From: Microbacterium sp.
GTDB taxonomy: Bacteria > Actinomycetota > Actinomycetes > Actinomycetales > Microbacteriaceae
NCBI GenBank assembly: GCA_029239165.1
Contig: JAQZBG010000002.1
Coordinates: 1 to 64,000, forward strand
DNA: 64,000 nt
Direction of reading: 5' to 3'
In this document: positions 37,530 through 45,608 of the stretch, one piece after another
Layout of the letters: the number at the start of each line of letters is the position of its first letter
Numbering within the stretch: the stretch's first letter is position 1
Notes under the pieces: generated by a model
Databases searched by the model: none
What the model saw: only the letters and a program-made list of their open reading frames with translations
What the model was told of the DNA's origin: nothing
Translations under genes and position numbers: made by a program

Positions 37530-38338
37530 CAGAAGCCCTGCCCGCCCGCGGCGGCCGCGTCCTGCAGTGCCGTGTTGGCGGCCGGCGGCGTGCCCCAGCT
37601 CGGAGCCGGTGCGCCGGTCGGCGCGGCGCCACCCGGCTGCGTGGCCCACGAGGGCGCCGGGGCGCCCGCACCAGCGGCGGCGACCGCGGCCGGGGCCTGG
37701 CCGGTCAGCTCGGCGATGTAGGCCTTCGCCTCGGGGGTCTTGAAGGGATACTCGATGATGAGCTCGTCGTCGGCGTTGAGCCACTCGGCGACGGGCACGC
37801 CCTCGGTACGGCGCGGGGTCGTGTTCACGTCCCCGGCCTTGTTGAAGAAGTTCACCTCGTTGCTGCCGAGCGGGTTCCACTTGTCGGGCTCGATCGGGTC
37901 CGAGATGGTCACGCCGAGGCGCTTGCCCATCATGAAGTTCACGTCGGGCAGGCGGCCGGCGACGAGGTCCTCGTCGCTAACGCCGAGCGCACCCCAGAAG
38001 TCGAAGTAGTTCTTCGCCGGCTTGCCCTGGGGGGCGCCGTCCTTGGGGGCGAAGCGCGTGAACAGCGGGATGCGCACCTGGAAGTAGCGCTTCATGCCGA
38101 GCGGCGAATCGTCGACGATCTGCAGCGCGACGCGCAGCACCTTCTTCTTGCCGTTCGGGCCGGTGCCGCCGAAGTCCGCGACCTCCACGCGCTTGCTCGG
38201 GTCGTCCTTCTTCAGCGGGACGACGGCGACCTGATACTCACCTCTGGGCAGCGGGGGGAACTTGCCGTTCCCGCTCGAGGACTGGGACTCCTTGAGGGCG
38301 TCGGCGGCGTACTGGTCGGTTTCAACTGCGAAAGACAT
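37529..38338 (-). CDS. ssDNA-binding-like protein (DUF669-like)
   Basis: PPLPRGEYQVAVVPLKKDD…; adjacent to Sak4-like ATPase. Confidence 0.5.
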   Translation of the reverse strand: MSFAVETDQYAADALKESQSSSGNGKFPPLPRGEYQVAVVPLKKDDPSKRVEVADFGGTGPNGKKKVLRVALQIVDDSPLGMKRYFQVRIPLFTRFAPKDGAPQGKPAKNYFDFWGALGVSDEDLVAGRLPDVNFMMGKRLGVTISDPIEPDKWNPLGSNEVNFFNKAGDVNTTPRRTEGVPVAEWLNADDELIIEYPFKTPEAKAYIAELTGQAPAAVAAAGAGAPAPSWATQPGGAAPTGAPAPSWGTPPAANTALQDAAAAGGQGF

Positions 38339-38353
38339 TGCTGTCTCCTCTCC

Positions 38354-39205
38354 TTAGGCCGCGACTGCGGCGGGCTGTGCGAACGTGGGTGCGGGGGTGG
38401 ATGCCGCGGGGGCGGCGAGGTGCTGGTCGAGCTTGGCGTACAGGTCGAGCAGCGAGAAGTCGGTCATCCGGTTCTCGAGGAACTTGGAGTACCGGTTCTT
38501 CGTGACGTGGATGTCGGACTCGCCGAGGTTGGCGACCAGCTCGGTCTCGTTGCCCTCGCCCTTCTTCTGGAAGGAGAGGTGCGCGACGATCGAGGGGACG
38601 CCAGCGATCGAGTCCTTCGCGCCGCCCTGGAGCTTCGGGACGAGCGACACGGAGCCCGTCTCCTCGGTGGCGACCCGCTCGTGCAGCACGAAGATCGGCG
38701 TGGTGTGCGGGGCGTTGTGCAGTGCCCGCACGATGCGCATCGTCTCCTGGCCGACGAGACCCCAGGCCGCCTGCGTGTCGAGCTGGCCCTTGGAGTTCGT
38801 GGTGGTCGTGGTGAGGTACTGGACCATGACCTCCTGGAACACGTTGAGCGTGTCGATGAGCGTGAACTCGAAGCCGTAGTCGTTGAGGATGATGTCGTTC
38901 AGGATGCCCAGCGTGTTGCCGTAGGCGTTGGCGCCCGTGGGGTTCACGTTGTTGCTCTCGATGACGAGGCGGCCCTCGACCTTGGCCTGCATGATCTCGT
39001 CGTCGTTGATCACGGACTCGGCGCCCTGGTCGATGTCCAGCAGCAGCACGCGCGGGTTGTTCGGGCGCTTGACGAGTTCGGCCGCGAGGCTGGTCTTGCG
39101 GGTGCCCGGGCGGCCGTAGAGCAGGATGCTCTTCGGGTATCCGAAGCTGTCGGTGCCGCTGCCAACGGCGGAGAGCCAAGGCGGGGTTGCGAAAGTAGTG
39201 GTCAT
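38354..39205 (-). CDS. Sak4-like/RecA-family ATPase
   Basis: SILLYGRPGTRKTSLAAELVK, VLLLDIDQGAESV. Confidence 0.75.
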   Translation of the reverse strand: MTTTFATPPWLSAVGSGTDSFGYPKSILLYGRPGTRKTSLAAELVKRPNNPRVLLLDIDQGAESVINDDEIMQAKVEGRLVIESNNVNPTGANAYGNTLGILNDIILNDYGFEFTLIDTLNVFQEVMVQYLTTTTTNSKGQLDTQAAWGLVGQETMRIVRALHNAPHTTPIFVLHERVATEETGSVSLVPKLQGGAKDSIAGVPSIVAHLSFQKKGEGNETELVANLGESDIHVTKNRYSKFLENRMTDFSLLDLYAKLDQHLAAPAASTPAPTFAQPAAVAA

Positions 39206-39264
39206 TTCTGGTGTCCTCTCTCGAGACGGAAGTGTATGGGGCGATTAGCTAGATAAGGCGAGGT

Positions 39265-40251
39265 TCACGCTCCGATCGGGGCAGCCACCTCGATGTCGGG
39301 CACCGCCGTCTGCTCCTTCTCGAAGCTGCAGGCGTAGCAGTCCGGGTGGCTGTCGAAGTCCACGAACGCGGCTCCGGTCTCGAGGCGGGCGAAGATGTCC
39401 GCACCGCGGTCGATGAGCGAGAGCGCGTAGTCGTGGTTGTAGTCGAACGTCAGCATCCAGATGTCGCGGTTCTTCGACGGGTCTTCGTAGCCGGATGCGC
39501 CCGGGTCGTCGAAGTAGCCGTTGCCGTCGCGGTTCAACCACGCGATCGTGCCGCGGACGGCGGGACGCCCCTCGAGCCGGCGCCCGTGCATGTAGAGCGT
39601 CTGCTGGCCGAAGTAGCCGTCCATCTTGTAGACCATCTTCGCCATCTCCTGCTCGTACTGCGTGTACGAGAGGCTCACGACGGCGTCACCGCCGAGGTTC
39701 AGCTTGTAGCCGCCTCGGTAGGCCTTGGTGTCCTTCTGCTTCACCCAGCGGCGAAGCTCTTCCCCGCGCTGGATGGCGAGGAAGTCCTGGAGGAGGGCGC
39801 TCTTCTTGCGCGTCGACCCCTTCAGGTCCACGATCTGCCCGGGCAGGTCGATGTCGATCGTGCCGTAGACCGGGCCGTAGCCGGGGATCTCGCAGATTAG
39901 GATGCGGCGCTCGGAGCGAGTGCCGACAGGCAGGCCGAAGTTCGCCTGGACGATGCGGGCGAATGCCTCACGCTCCGTCTGAGAGAGCTCTGTCTCGCGC
40001 TCCCACTTCGTCACCTCGTTGATACGGGACTCCATGAGTCCGTGTCCCGCAGTCCCCCACTCACGGCCGAACCATGGCCGCTCCGCCTGCGGGCTGGTGC
40101 GCTCGATACCGCGCATCTTCATGGCGAGGCATCTGTCGCAGCGATCGCAGAGATCGCTCGCGCCGATTCTGGTCTGCAGGGTGCGGGCCGTCGGCATCCG
40201 GAAGAGCTGGACGAGTGCGTAGCGCAGCTCGTCATCGCTGAGAACGTTCAT
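39265..40251 (-). CDS. Cas4/RecB-like PD-(D/E)XK nuclease
   Basis: CDRCDRCLAMKMRG, GTIDIDLPGQIVDLKGS, CYACSFEKE Cys cluster. Confidence 0.75.
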   Translation of the reverse strand: MNVLSDDELRYALVQLFRMPTARTLQTRIGASDLCDRCDRCLAMKMRGIERTSPQAERPWFGREWGTAGHGLMESRINEVTKWERETELSQTEREAFARIVQANFGLPVGTRSERRILICEIPGYGPVYGTIDIDLPGQIVDLKGSTRKKSALLQDFLAIQRGEELRRWVKQKDTKAYRGGYKLNLGGDAVVSLSYTQYEQEMAKMVYKMDGYFGQQTLYMHGRRLEGRPAVRGTIAWLNRDGNGYFDDPGASGYEDPSKNRDIWMLTFDYNHDYALSLIDRGADIFARLETGAAFVDFDSHPDCYACSFEKEQTAVPDIEVAAPIGA

Positions 40252-40364
40252 GCCCACCTCCTCCTCTTGAACTTCGGCTTCCCGGGGTTGACCGGGGGTT
40301 TCGTTTGCACCGGGCGCGGTGCGCCCTTCGCTGGCCTCCTTGAGAGACCACCTGCTCGTCGCAT
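40248..40364 (-). CDS. 38-aa highly basic peptide
   Basis: AAAAAGGAGTCAGGATG start; MRRAGGLSRRPAKGAPRPVQTKPPVNPGKPKFKRRRWA*; ATGA overlap with nuclease start. Confidence 0.5.
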   Translation of the reverse strand: MRRAGGLSRRPAKGAPRPVQTKPPVNPGKPKFKRRRWA

Positions 40365-40410
40365 CCTGACTCCTTTTTCTTCGCCGTTCTCGCCGCTTGG
40401 CGATAGCTCA

Positions 40411-40440
40411 AAGGTAGCCGTATTTAGCTAGCTAAATCAA
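40411..40440 (-). promoter_or_regulatory. Leftward promoter with operator-like palindrome in spacer
   Basis: TTGATT-18-TACCTT; TTTAGCTAGCTAAA 40423-40436. Confidence 0.65.
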
Positions 40441-40449
40441 GTGCGAGAA

Positions 40450-40478
40450 CCGCTTAATTTGGGGTCAGTTCTAAGCGG
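40450..40478 (-). terminator. Hairpin overlapping WhiB-like stop
   Basis: CCGCTTA-N15-TAAGCGG. Confidence 0.4.
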
Positions 40479-40800
40479 CGTGTCCGAGCTTGCGGACCCA
40501 CCAGTACTGCCGGCCGTGCTCGTAGACGATGCCTCCCTGCACCCCCCAGTCGGGCCGCGAGTAGGCGGCGGACTTTCGGCAGATATCCAGCAATGGGCAG
40601 CCGGGGTCTTCATCGGTGCCGTCCCCCTCGCACAGGGCGCGGGCTTCGGCTTCGGTCGGGACGGAGCCGTACTCGTAGTCGACGAATTCGTCCGGGCGGT
40701 CCTTGCAGAGCGGCTGCGGGACCTTCGGGTCGTGGGGCTTCTTGTGGGCGATGGCGAGGGCGAGGGCGAACTCCGGGGTATCTCCCCTGTTCACCCTCAT
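40471..40800 (-). CDS. WhiB-like protein
   Basis: LCKDRPDEF…ALCEGDGTDEDPGCPLLDICRKSA…WGVQGGIVY. Confidence 0.75.
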   Translation of the reverse strand: MRVNRGDTPEFALALAIAHKKPHDPKVPQPLCKDRPDEFVDYEYGSVPTEAEARALCEGDGTDEDPGCPLLDICRKSAAYSRPDWGVQGGIVYEHGRQYWWVRKLGHAA

Positions 40801-41036
40801 CGGATCTGCTCGAGCGTGCGCCGGGCGGCCTCGACCGCATCCCGAGCAGTGACCGGGTCGGAGAACTCGGCCTCCTCGAGGATCGTGATCGTGTCGGCGA
40901 TGGCGATCGCGCGCTCCTCCTCGAGCAGGTGCTTGCCGTACTCGCGCACCGCCTCGTCAGCGGTCAGGAAGCCTTCAACTCCATCACGCCATCGAAGGAA
41001 GCCTCTGATGGCATCGAGCTTGTCCTGGGTCCCCAT
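40797..41036 (-). CDS. Hypothetical protein
   Basis: 4-nt overlap. Confidence 0.6.
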   Translation of the reverse strand: MGTQDKLDAIRGFLRWRDGVEGFLTADEAVREYGKHLLEEERAIAIADTITILEEAEFSDPVTARDAVEAARRTLEQIR

Positions 41037-41629
41037 TTGTCGCCCTCTCTCGGCGTGAACTGCTGGTGCAGATCGAGCAGTATAGGGGAATTCATGATCC
41101 TGAACCAGACCCGCTCCCATTCTTTTCGGCTGACTTCGCGGCCGGGGCGATCCTGGAAGCGCTTGTTGATCGCGTGTCTGTTGGGGAGGCCCAGGTCCTC
41201 GGCCACCCATGTCGCCGGCATGCCCTCGTCGATGAGCGTCGTCGCGCGCTGCAGCTGCTCCTCGGTGAGGCGGAGGACTTCGGCCCCTGTCGGGTGCTGG
41301 ACTCCGTTGCGCGCTGCCCACTTGGCGAGCTGCGGCCCGTTCCAGTGCTTCCCGTAGGGCGTCTTCAGGCCTCGGTCGTTCAGCTTGTCGGCGATCTCCG
41401 CGTAGCTGTGGACGGCCACGAGTCGGCGGATGAGCTTCAGGAGGCCGTCTCGGTCATACGAGCGGGCGGGACCATCTAGGGACTCAAGCGCGGGGAACTC
41501 CGCCACCCGCCCGGTCGGGAACGTGATGCGCACGCTTTCGCCGCGCAGCTGATGCCGCTTCTTGCGGTGGTGCGCGATCGACTTGCTGTCGAAATTGCGC
41601 CGGCAACCGTGGCAGTACGCCGCCTTCAT
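40964..41629 (-). CDS. Zinc-finger/HTH DNA-binding-like protein
   Basis: MKAAYCHGCRRNFDSKSIAHHRKKRH; YAEIADKLNDRGLKTPYGKHWNGPQLAKWA. Confidence 0.6.
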   Translation of the reverse strand: MKAAYCHGCRRNFDSKSIAHHRKKRHQLRGESVRITFPTGRVAEFPALESLDGPARSYDRDGLLKLIRRLVAVHSYAEIADKLNDRGLKTPYGKHWNGPQLAKWAARNGVQHPTGAEVLRLTEEQLQRATTLIDEGMPATWVAEDLGLPNRHAINKRFQDRPGREVSRKEWERVWFRIMNSPILLDLHQQFTPREGDKWGPRTSSMPSEASFDGVMELKAS

Positions 41630-41880
41630 CTTTCCTCCTCGAGCGCCGCGACGGCCTGAGCCGCCCGCCACTCCGTCTGCAGGTTCAGCCACACCAGCGC
41701 CTCGTCGAGGCGGGCGTGGGGGTCGCCGATGTGGCGGAGCCAGATCTCGTCGAGCGGGTGCATGAAGACCGTCAGCGGCGAGAAGACCGGCTTGCCGATC
41801 GGGATGCGGGGGTTCGTGATGATGGGGACGCCACCGAGGGCCGAGCGGGCGCCCTCGGTGACGACGTTCCCGACGATCAT
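41626..41880 (-). CDS. Hypothetical protein
   Basis: MIVGNVVTEGARSALGG…; ATGA overlap with upstream stop. Confidence 0.55.
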   Translation of the reverse strand: MIVGNVVTEGARSALGGVPIITNPRIPIGKPVFSPLTVFMHPLDEIWLRHIGDPHARLDEALVWLNLQTEWRAAQAVAALEEER

Positions 41881-42278
41881 GATGCGTCCGCCGATCCAGT
41901 CGAACCGGAGGATGACGCCTCGCACGCAGTGCACCCGGTGCGCAGCGTGATCGCCCCGGGCTGCCAGTGCGGGCACTGGACTCCCTCTGTCGCGGGGTCG
42001 AGCCGGGAGAGGATGCGGCGCGACCGTTGGACGAACACACGAGCGCCGTCTGCCCCTTGCGCGAAGGGCAGGCCGCGGTCGAGGTTGTCGATCTGACCGC
42101 GCACGCCCTCGATGACGGAGGCCTGCTGCTCGATGAGGTCAGCCGCCTGCGACCACGGCGAGCGGTCTTCGCTTTCCGGCGGCATGCCCCACCCCTGCGC
42201 CTTCGCGTTTTCCCGCGACCGCGCGTGAATCTCCCGCAGTTCGCGGACGAGATCTCGCGCCCGTTCTTCTGCGCTCAT
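41877..42278 (-). CDS. Hypothetical protein
   Basis: Operon context; terminal GVQCPHWQPGAITLRTGCTAC. Confidence 0.6.
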   Translation of the reverse strand: MSAEERARDLVRELREIHARSRENAKAQGWGMPPESEDRSPWSQAADLIEQQASVIEGVRGQIDNLDRGLPFAQGADGARVFVQRSRRILSRLDPATEGVQCPHWQPGAITLRTGCTACEASSSGSTGSADAS

Positions 42279-42553
42279 CGGTTCTCCTCACCGGTCGGGT
42301 GGGCGGGCGTGAGCCATGCGGTCAGCCAGTCGCGCACGGCCTGGGCGTCGCTCGCGTCGAGCATCGCTGACGGAGTTCCGGGCGCCCGAAAGACGAAATC
42401 CACGGCCGTCTTCTCGATGTACTCGGGAAGGTTCTCCCCGCCCTCGGCAAGGAAGGCGTAGTTGTAGACCTGCTCGCGGACGCCGTGCAGTTCGAGATGG
42501 TGCGTGATACCGACCACGACTAGGCGGTCCGGCTCGTTGGTGGTGACGGTCAT
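42275..42553 (-). CDS. Hypothetical protein
   Basis: 4-nt overlaps. Confidence 0.6.
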   Translation of the reverse strand: MTVTTNEPDRLVVVGITHHLELHGVREQVYNYAFLAEGGENLPEYIEKTAVDFVFRAPGTPSAMLDASDAQAVRDWLTAWLTPAHPTGEENR

Positions 42554-43050
42554 TGCGCACTCCGATTCGTGTGGTCCGCGGGGGTGACCTGCTCCTCGAG
42601 CGCGTCGGCCCGCGTGACCAGCCAGGCTGCGATCGAGTGCGAGGCCTCGATCTCCGGCGTCGACGGCTCGTGGCCGTAGACCACGTCCCAGTCCATGAGG
42701 CTCGCCGCGATGTCCCGGTAGATCGACGCCGTCTGCACCGAAGCGGCGTCCGCAGCCCGGCGGCTGAAGCCCTGGGCGCCCAGCTCCTTCGCGACGATGC
42801 GCGCACCGGTGACCGAGATGGTCCCCTCGTCACGGCGAGACACGTTCCAGATCACCTGGCCCATCGCGTCGATCTCGGCCTCGGGCGAGGGCGCCAGAAT
42901 GTCGAAGAACGCCGAGACGAGCTGGTAGATGAATTTGTCCCCGACGAATTCGCGCCACGGCTCGCCGTGCCGGAGGACGGTCACCTGCCCGTGCTCCTCG
43001 TCGTTCTGCTGCAGCGTGTACTTGCCGTTCTCGAAGTCGTGGGTGCGCAT
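42550..43050 (-). CDS. Hypothetical protein
   Basis: Operon context. Confidence 0.6.
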   Translation of the reverse strand: MRTHDFENGKYTLQQNDEEHGQVTVLRHGEPWREFVGDKFIYQLVSAFFDILAPSPEAEIDAMGQVIWNVSRRDEGTISVTGARIVAKELGAQGFSRRAADAASVQTASIYRDIAASLMDWDVVYGHEPSTPEIEASHSIAAWLVTRADALEEQVTPADHTNRSAQ

Positions 43051-44378
43051 CAGGCGGCCACCGCTTCTTCCGACTCGAGGTCCACCTCGCCGGCGTCGAG
43101 CTGCGCCGTCTCGTAGAGGTAGTGGCTGTCGTTCTTGTACTTGAACAGCAAGGGCACGCGGCCGCCGCGGTCGACGCGGATCGCGATGCCCTCGTCAGCG
43201 CCCGTCCCGTTCGCATCCAGGGGCAGCGGCCGGTCGAGGTACGGCTCCTCGTCGTGGGCGCCGCTGTAGCCGTACGCGTAGGCGTGGAAGTCCTTCTCCC
43301 GGAAGTCCTCGAGCACGAAGTCGCGCTTGAAGCCGCGCCACAGTTCGGGGACGTGCTTCAGCCCGTGCTCGTCGCAGAACGTCCGCACCTGGTCCCAGGA
43401 CAGGTCGTACAGCTCGCCCGCGTTCGTGATGATCGAGACGCGGTAGACGTACAGCTCGCGCTGGCCGTTGGCGAGCCGGTAGGTGTGGCCCTTCTGGATC
43501 GGGGTCTCATCCCCCACCCAGCCGACGAGCTCTCCGTAGACGATGACGTTCTCGGGGATCCGGTCGCCGATCACCGCGAGGTGCTCCGTCCACAGGTCGC
43601 GCCCGTAGTGGTGCTGCTGCGTCTCCGACTTCGGGTCCTTGATGACCTGACGGGAGCCGGCGAGCAGGTCGAAGGAGCGCTCCTCGACGCGCACGCCGAG
43701 CTTCTGCGCCAGGCGCTCGAGCCAGCTGAGCTGGTTGCGCACGAGCGTGCGGGTGCCGCGCCACGAGGTGCCGTGGAGCTTCTGCGTGGCGATGAGCACG
43801 TCGTCGTCCGACAGCAGGTCCTCGTTGCGGAGGTACTGGTCGGTCTCAATGTGCACGGGGAAGAGCTTCGCGTCGACGCGCTTGAACGCCTTCTTGACGT
43901 TGCGCTCCTCGCGGCTGCCCTGCGAGACCGGCTCCTTCACGCGGAACTTGCGGGAGATCTCGTGACCGTCGATGTGGTCGAACGCGACCCCCTCGGTGAA
44001 GTCGTCGACGTACAGCCCGAACGCCGCCGCGACGACGTGGACGGGCAGCAGGAGGCCGTTGGAGACGGAGCCGCGGAGCTTCAGTGCGCGCACGCGCCGG
44101 TTGTCCTCGAGGTAGCCCTTGTCGGCCGGGTCGTCGTTCAGCTCGGAGTGTCGATACAGGCCGGCGCCGGCGGCGAGGGCGTGACTCAGCTGCGCCTCGG
44201 CCGGGAAGAACACCGCCAGATCACCCTCGTGGATGTCGCCGTCCTTCTGGGTGATGACGGTGTAGCCGAAGATGCCGACGCCGACGAGTCGGTCGGCCTT
44301 GGGGAGCGGGAACGGGGTGGGTACGCGCACCACCTGGGCGGCGTAGTTGCTGCTGTCGCGGATCTCGAACGTGGTCAT
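43050..44378 (-). CDS. RNA ligase
   Basis: TQKLHGTS nucleotidyl-transfer motif, VIVYGELVGW, EGIAIRVD, LFKYKN. Confidence 0.8.
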   Translation of the reverse strand: MTTFEIRDSSNYAAQVVRVPTPFPLPKADRLVGVGIFGYTVITQKDGDIHEGDLAVFFPAEAQLSHALAAGAGLYRHSELNDDPADKGYLEDNRRVRALKLRGSVSNGLLLPVHVVAAAFGLYVDDFTEGVAFDHIDGHEISRKFRVKEPVSQGSREERNVKKAFKRVDAKLFPVHIETDQYLRNEDLLSDDDVLIATQKLHGTSWRGTRTLVRNQLSWLERLAQKLGVRVEERSFDLLAGSRQVIKDPKSETQQHHYGRDLWTEHLAVIGDRIPENVIVYGELVGWVGDETPIQKGHTYRLANGQRELYVYRVSIITNAGELYDLSWDQVRTFCDEHGLKHVPELWRGFKRDFVLEDFREKDFHAYAYGYSGAHDEEPYLDRPLPLDANGTGADEGIAIRVDRGGRVPLLFKYKNDSHYLYETAQLDAGEVDLESEEAVAA

Positions 44379-44394
44379 GATGCTCTCGTTTCTC

Positions 44395-45357
44395 TCAGAA
44401 GTCGTGGTCGGTGTCGCCGACGGCGAAGGTGGTGAGGCCCTTGGCGCGCCACATGCGCAGCACGCGCGGCCGGTCGTCGAGGATGCCGACGATGTTGTAC
44501 CTGCCGGCGATCTCGGTGTCGAAGATGTTGGCCTTGACGATGTCGTCCGGGGTGCCAGCCTGCGCGTCGGCGAGGCTGCGGAAGTGGAACTCGTCGGGGC
44601 GCACGCGCACGCGCTCGAGCCACCACTGCTCCGTCACGGCGCGGAACTCCTCGCTGCGACCGGAGACGCCGATGATGTAGGCGGAGTCCTGCAGCAGGGC
44701 GACGAGTCGGGCGACGTTCTCGAAGAGGCCGTCCTGCGAGTAGAGCGCGGCGTCCTTCGCGTACGGCGAGCGGTGCGACAGGTCGGCGACCGTGCCGTCG
44801 GTGTCGACGATCCAGGCGTCGGGGAGGTCCGGGTTCCAGGCGGGCGCCGGCTTCCACGGGACGGCCGATCCACGCTTCCCGGGGGTGGTCTGCAGGTGCA
44901 GCTCGGGGTTCAGCTCGTAGGCCGGGAGCGCTCCGTGCGCGGGGATCCCGAAGCGCTGCGCCAGCTCGGTGATGACGGCCACGCCGACTCCGCGCTCTCC
45001 TCGAGCGACGCGGAGCTCGTCGGCCTGGATGCACTCGGCGACGGGCTTGACGCAGTCGAGCAGCTCCACCGGGGCGATCTTCTCCCAGCGCTTCACGTAG
45101 CGCGCGCGGAGGTGCATGGCGTCGACGATCACGTCGCGCCCCTCCTTGAGGGCGGCGCGGACGAGGCTCTCCTCGGCGCGCGTCACAACCTCCTCGTCGC
45201 CGTGCGTGAGCTGGCCGGCGGGCTTGCCGAACAGCATGGCGCGGATGTCGTCGCGGTTCACGCGCGCACGCCTGTCGGGCTCTTCGGCCACCCAGGCCTT
45301 CGCGAGGGTGGTCTTGCCGGAGCCGGGCAGGCCCCTCGTCACGATGATCTTGGTCAC
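44395..45357 (-). CDS. Polynucleotide kinase/phosphatase (T4 Pnkp-like)
   Basis: IIVTRGLPGSGKTTLAKAW kinase P-loop; WIVDTDGTVADLSHRSP HAD-phosphatase motif; GILDDRPRVLRMW. Confidence 0.85.
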   Translation of the reverse strand: MTKIIVTRGLPGSGKTTLAKAWVAEEPDRRARVNRDDIRAMLFGKPAGQLTHGDEEVVTRAEESLVRAALKEGRDVIVDAMHLRARYVKRWEKIAPVELLDCVKPVAECIQADELRVARGERGVGVAVITELAQRFGIPAHGALPAYELNPELHLQTTPGKRGSAVPWKPAPAWNPDLPDAWIVDTDGTVADLSHRSPYAKDAALYSQDGLFENVARLVALLQDSAYIIGVSGRSEEFRAVTEQWWLERVRVRPDEFHFRSLADAQAGTPDDIVKANIFDTEIAGRYNIVGILDDRPRVLRMWRAKGLTTFAVGDTDHDF

Positions 45358-45608
45358 TGCTGGATCCTTCCGATGGGGCGGAACGCGGTCGCGTTCGCGT
45401 GGATGCCGTACTGGACGAGCTGGATGGCGCACTCCTTCGAGCACGTATAGATCTCGTCGGTCAGGTAGTGGTTGTGGGCTTCGGTGACTCGGCGGATGGT
45501 GAGGTAGACGCCTTCGGGCATGTCGGTGGAGAACGGCGATGCTGCCTGGGCGACTGTGCCGCATCCGCCGCACTCGTAGCCGGTGACGGTCTTCGTGATG
45601 CGCGTCAT
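45354..45608 (-). CDS. Small zinc-ribbon-like protein
   Basis: GYECGGCGTVAQ…YTCSKECAIQ. Confidence 0.6.
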   Translation of the reverse strand: MTRITKTVTGYECGGCGTVAQAASPFSTDMPEGVYLTIRRVTEAHNHYLTDEIYTCSKECAIQLVQYGIHANATAFRPIGRIQQ

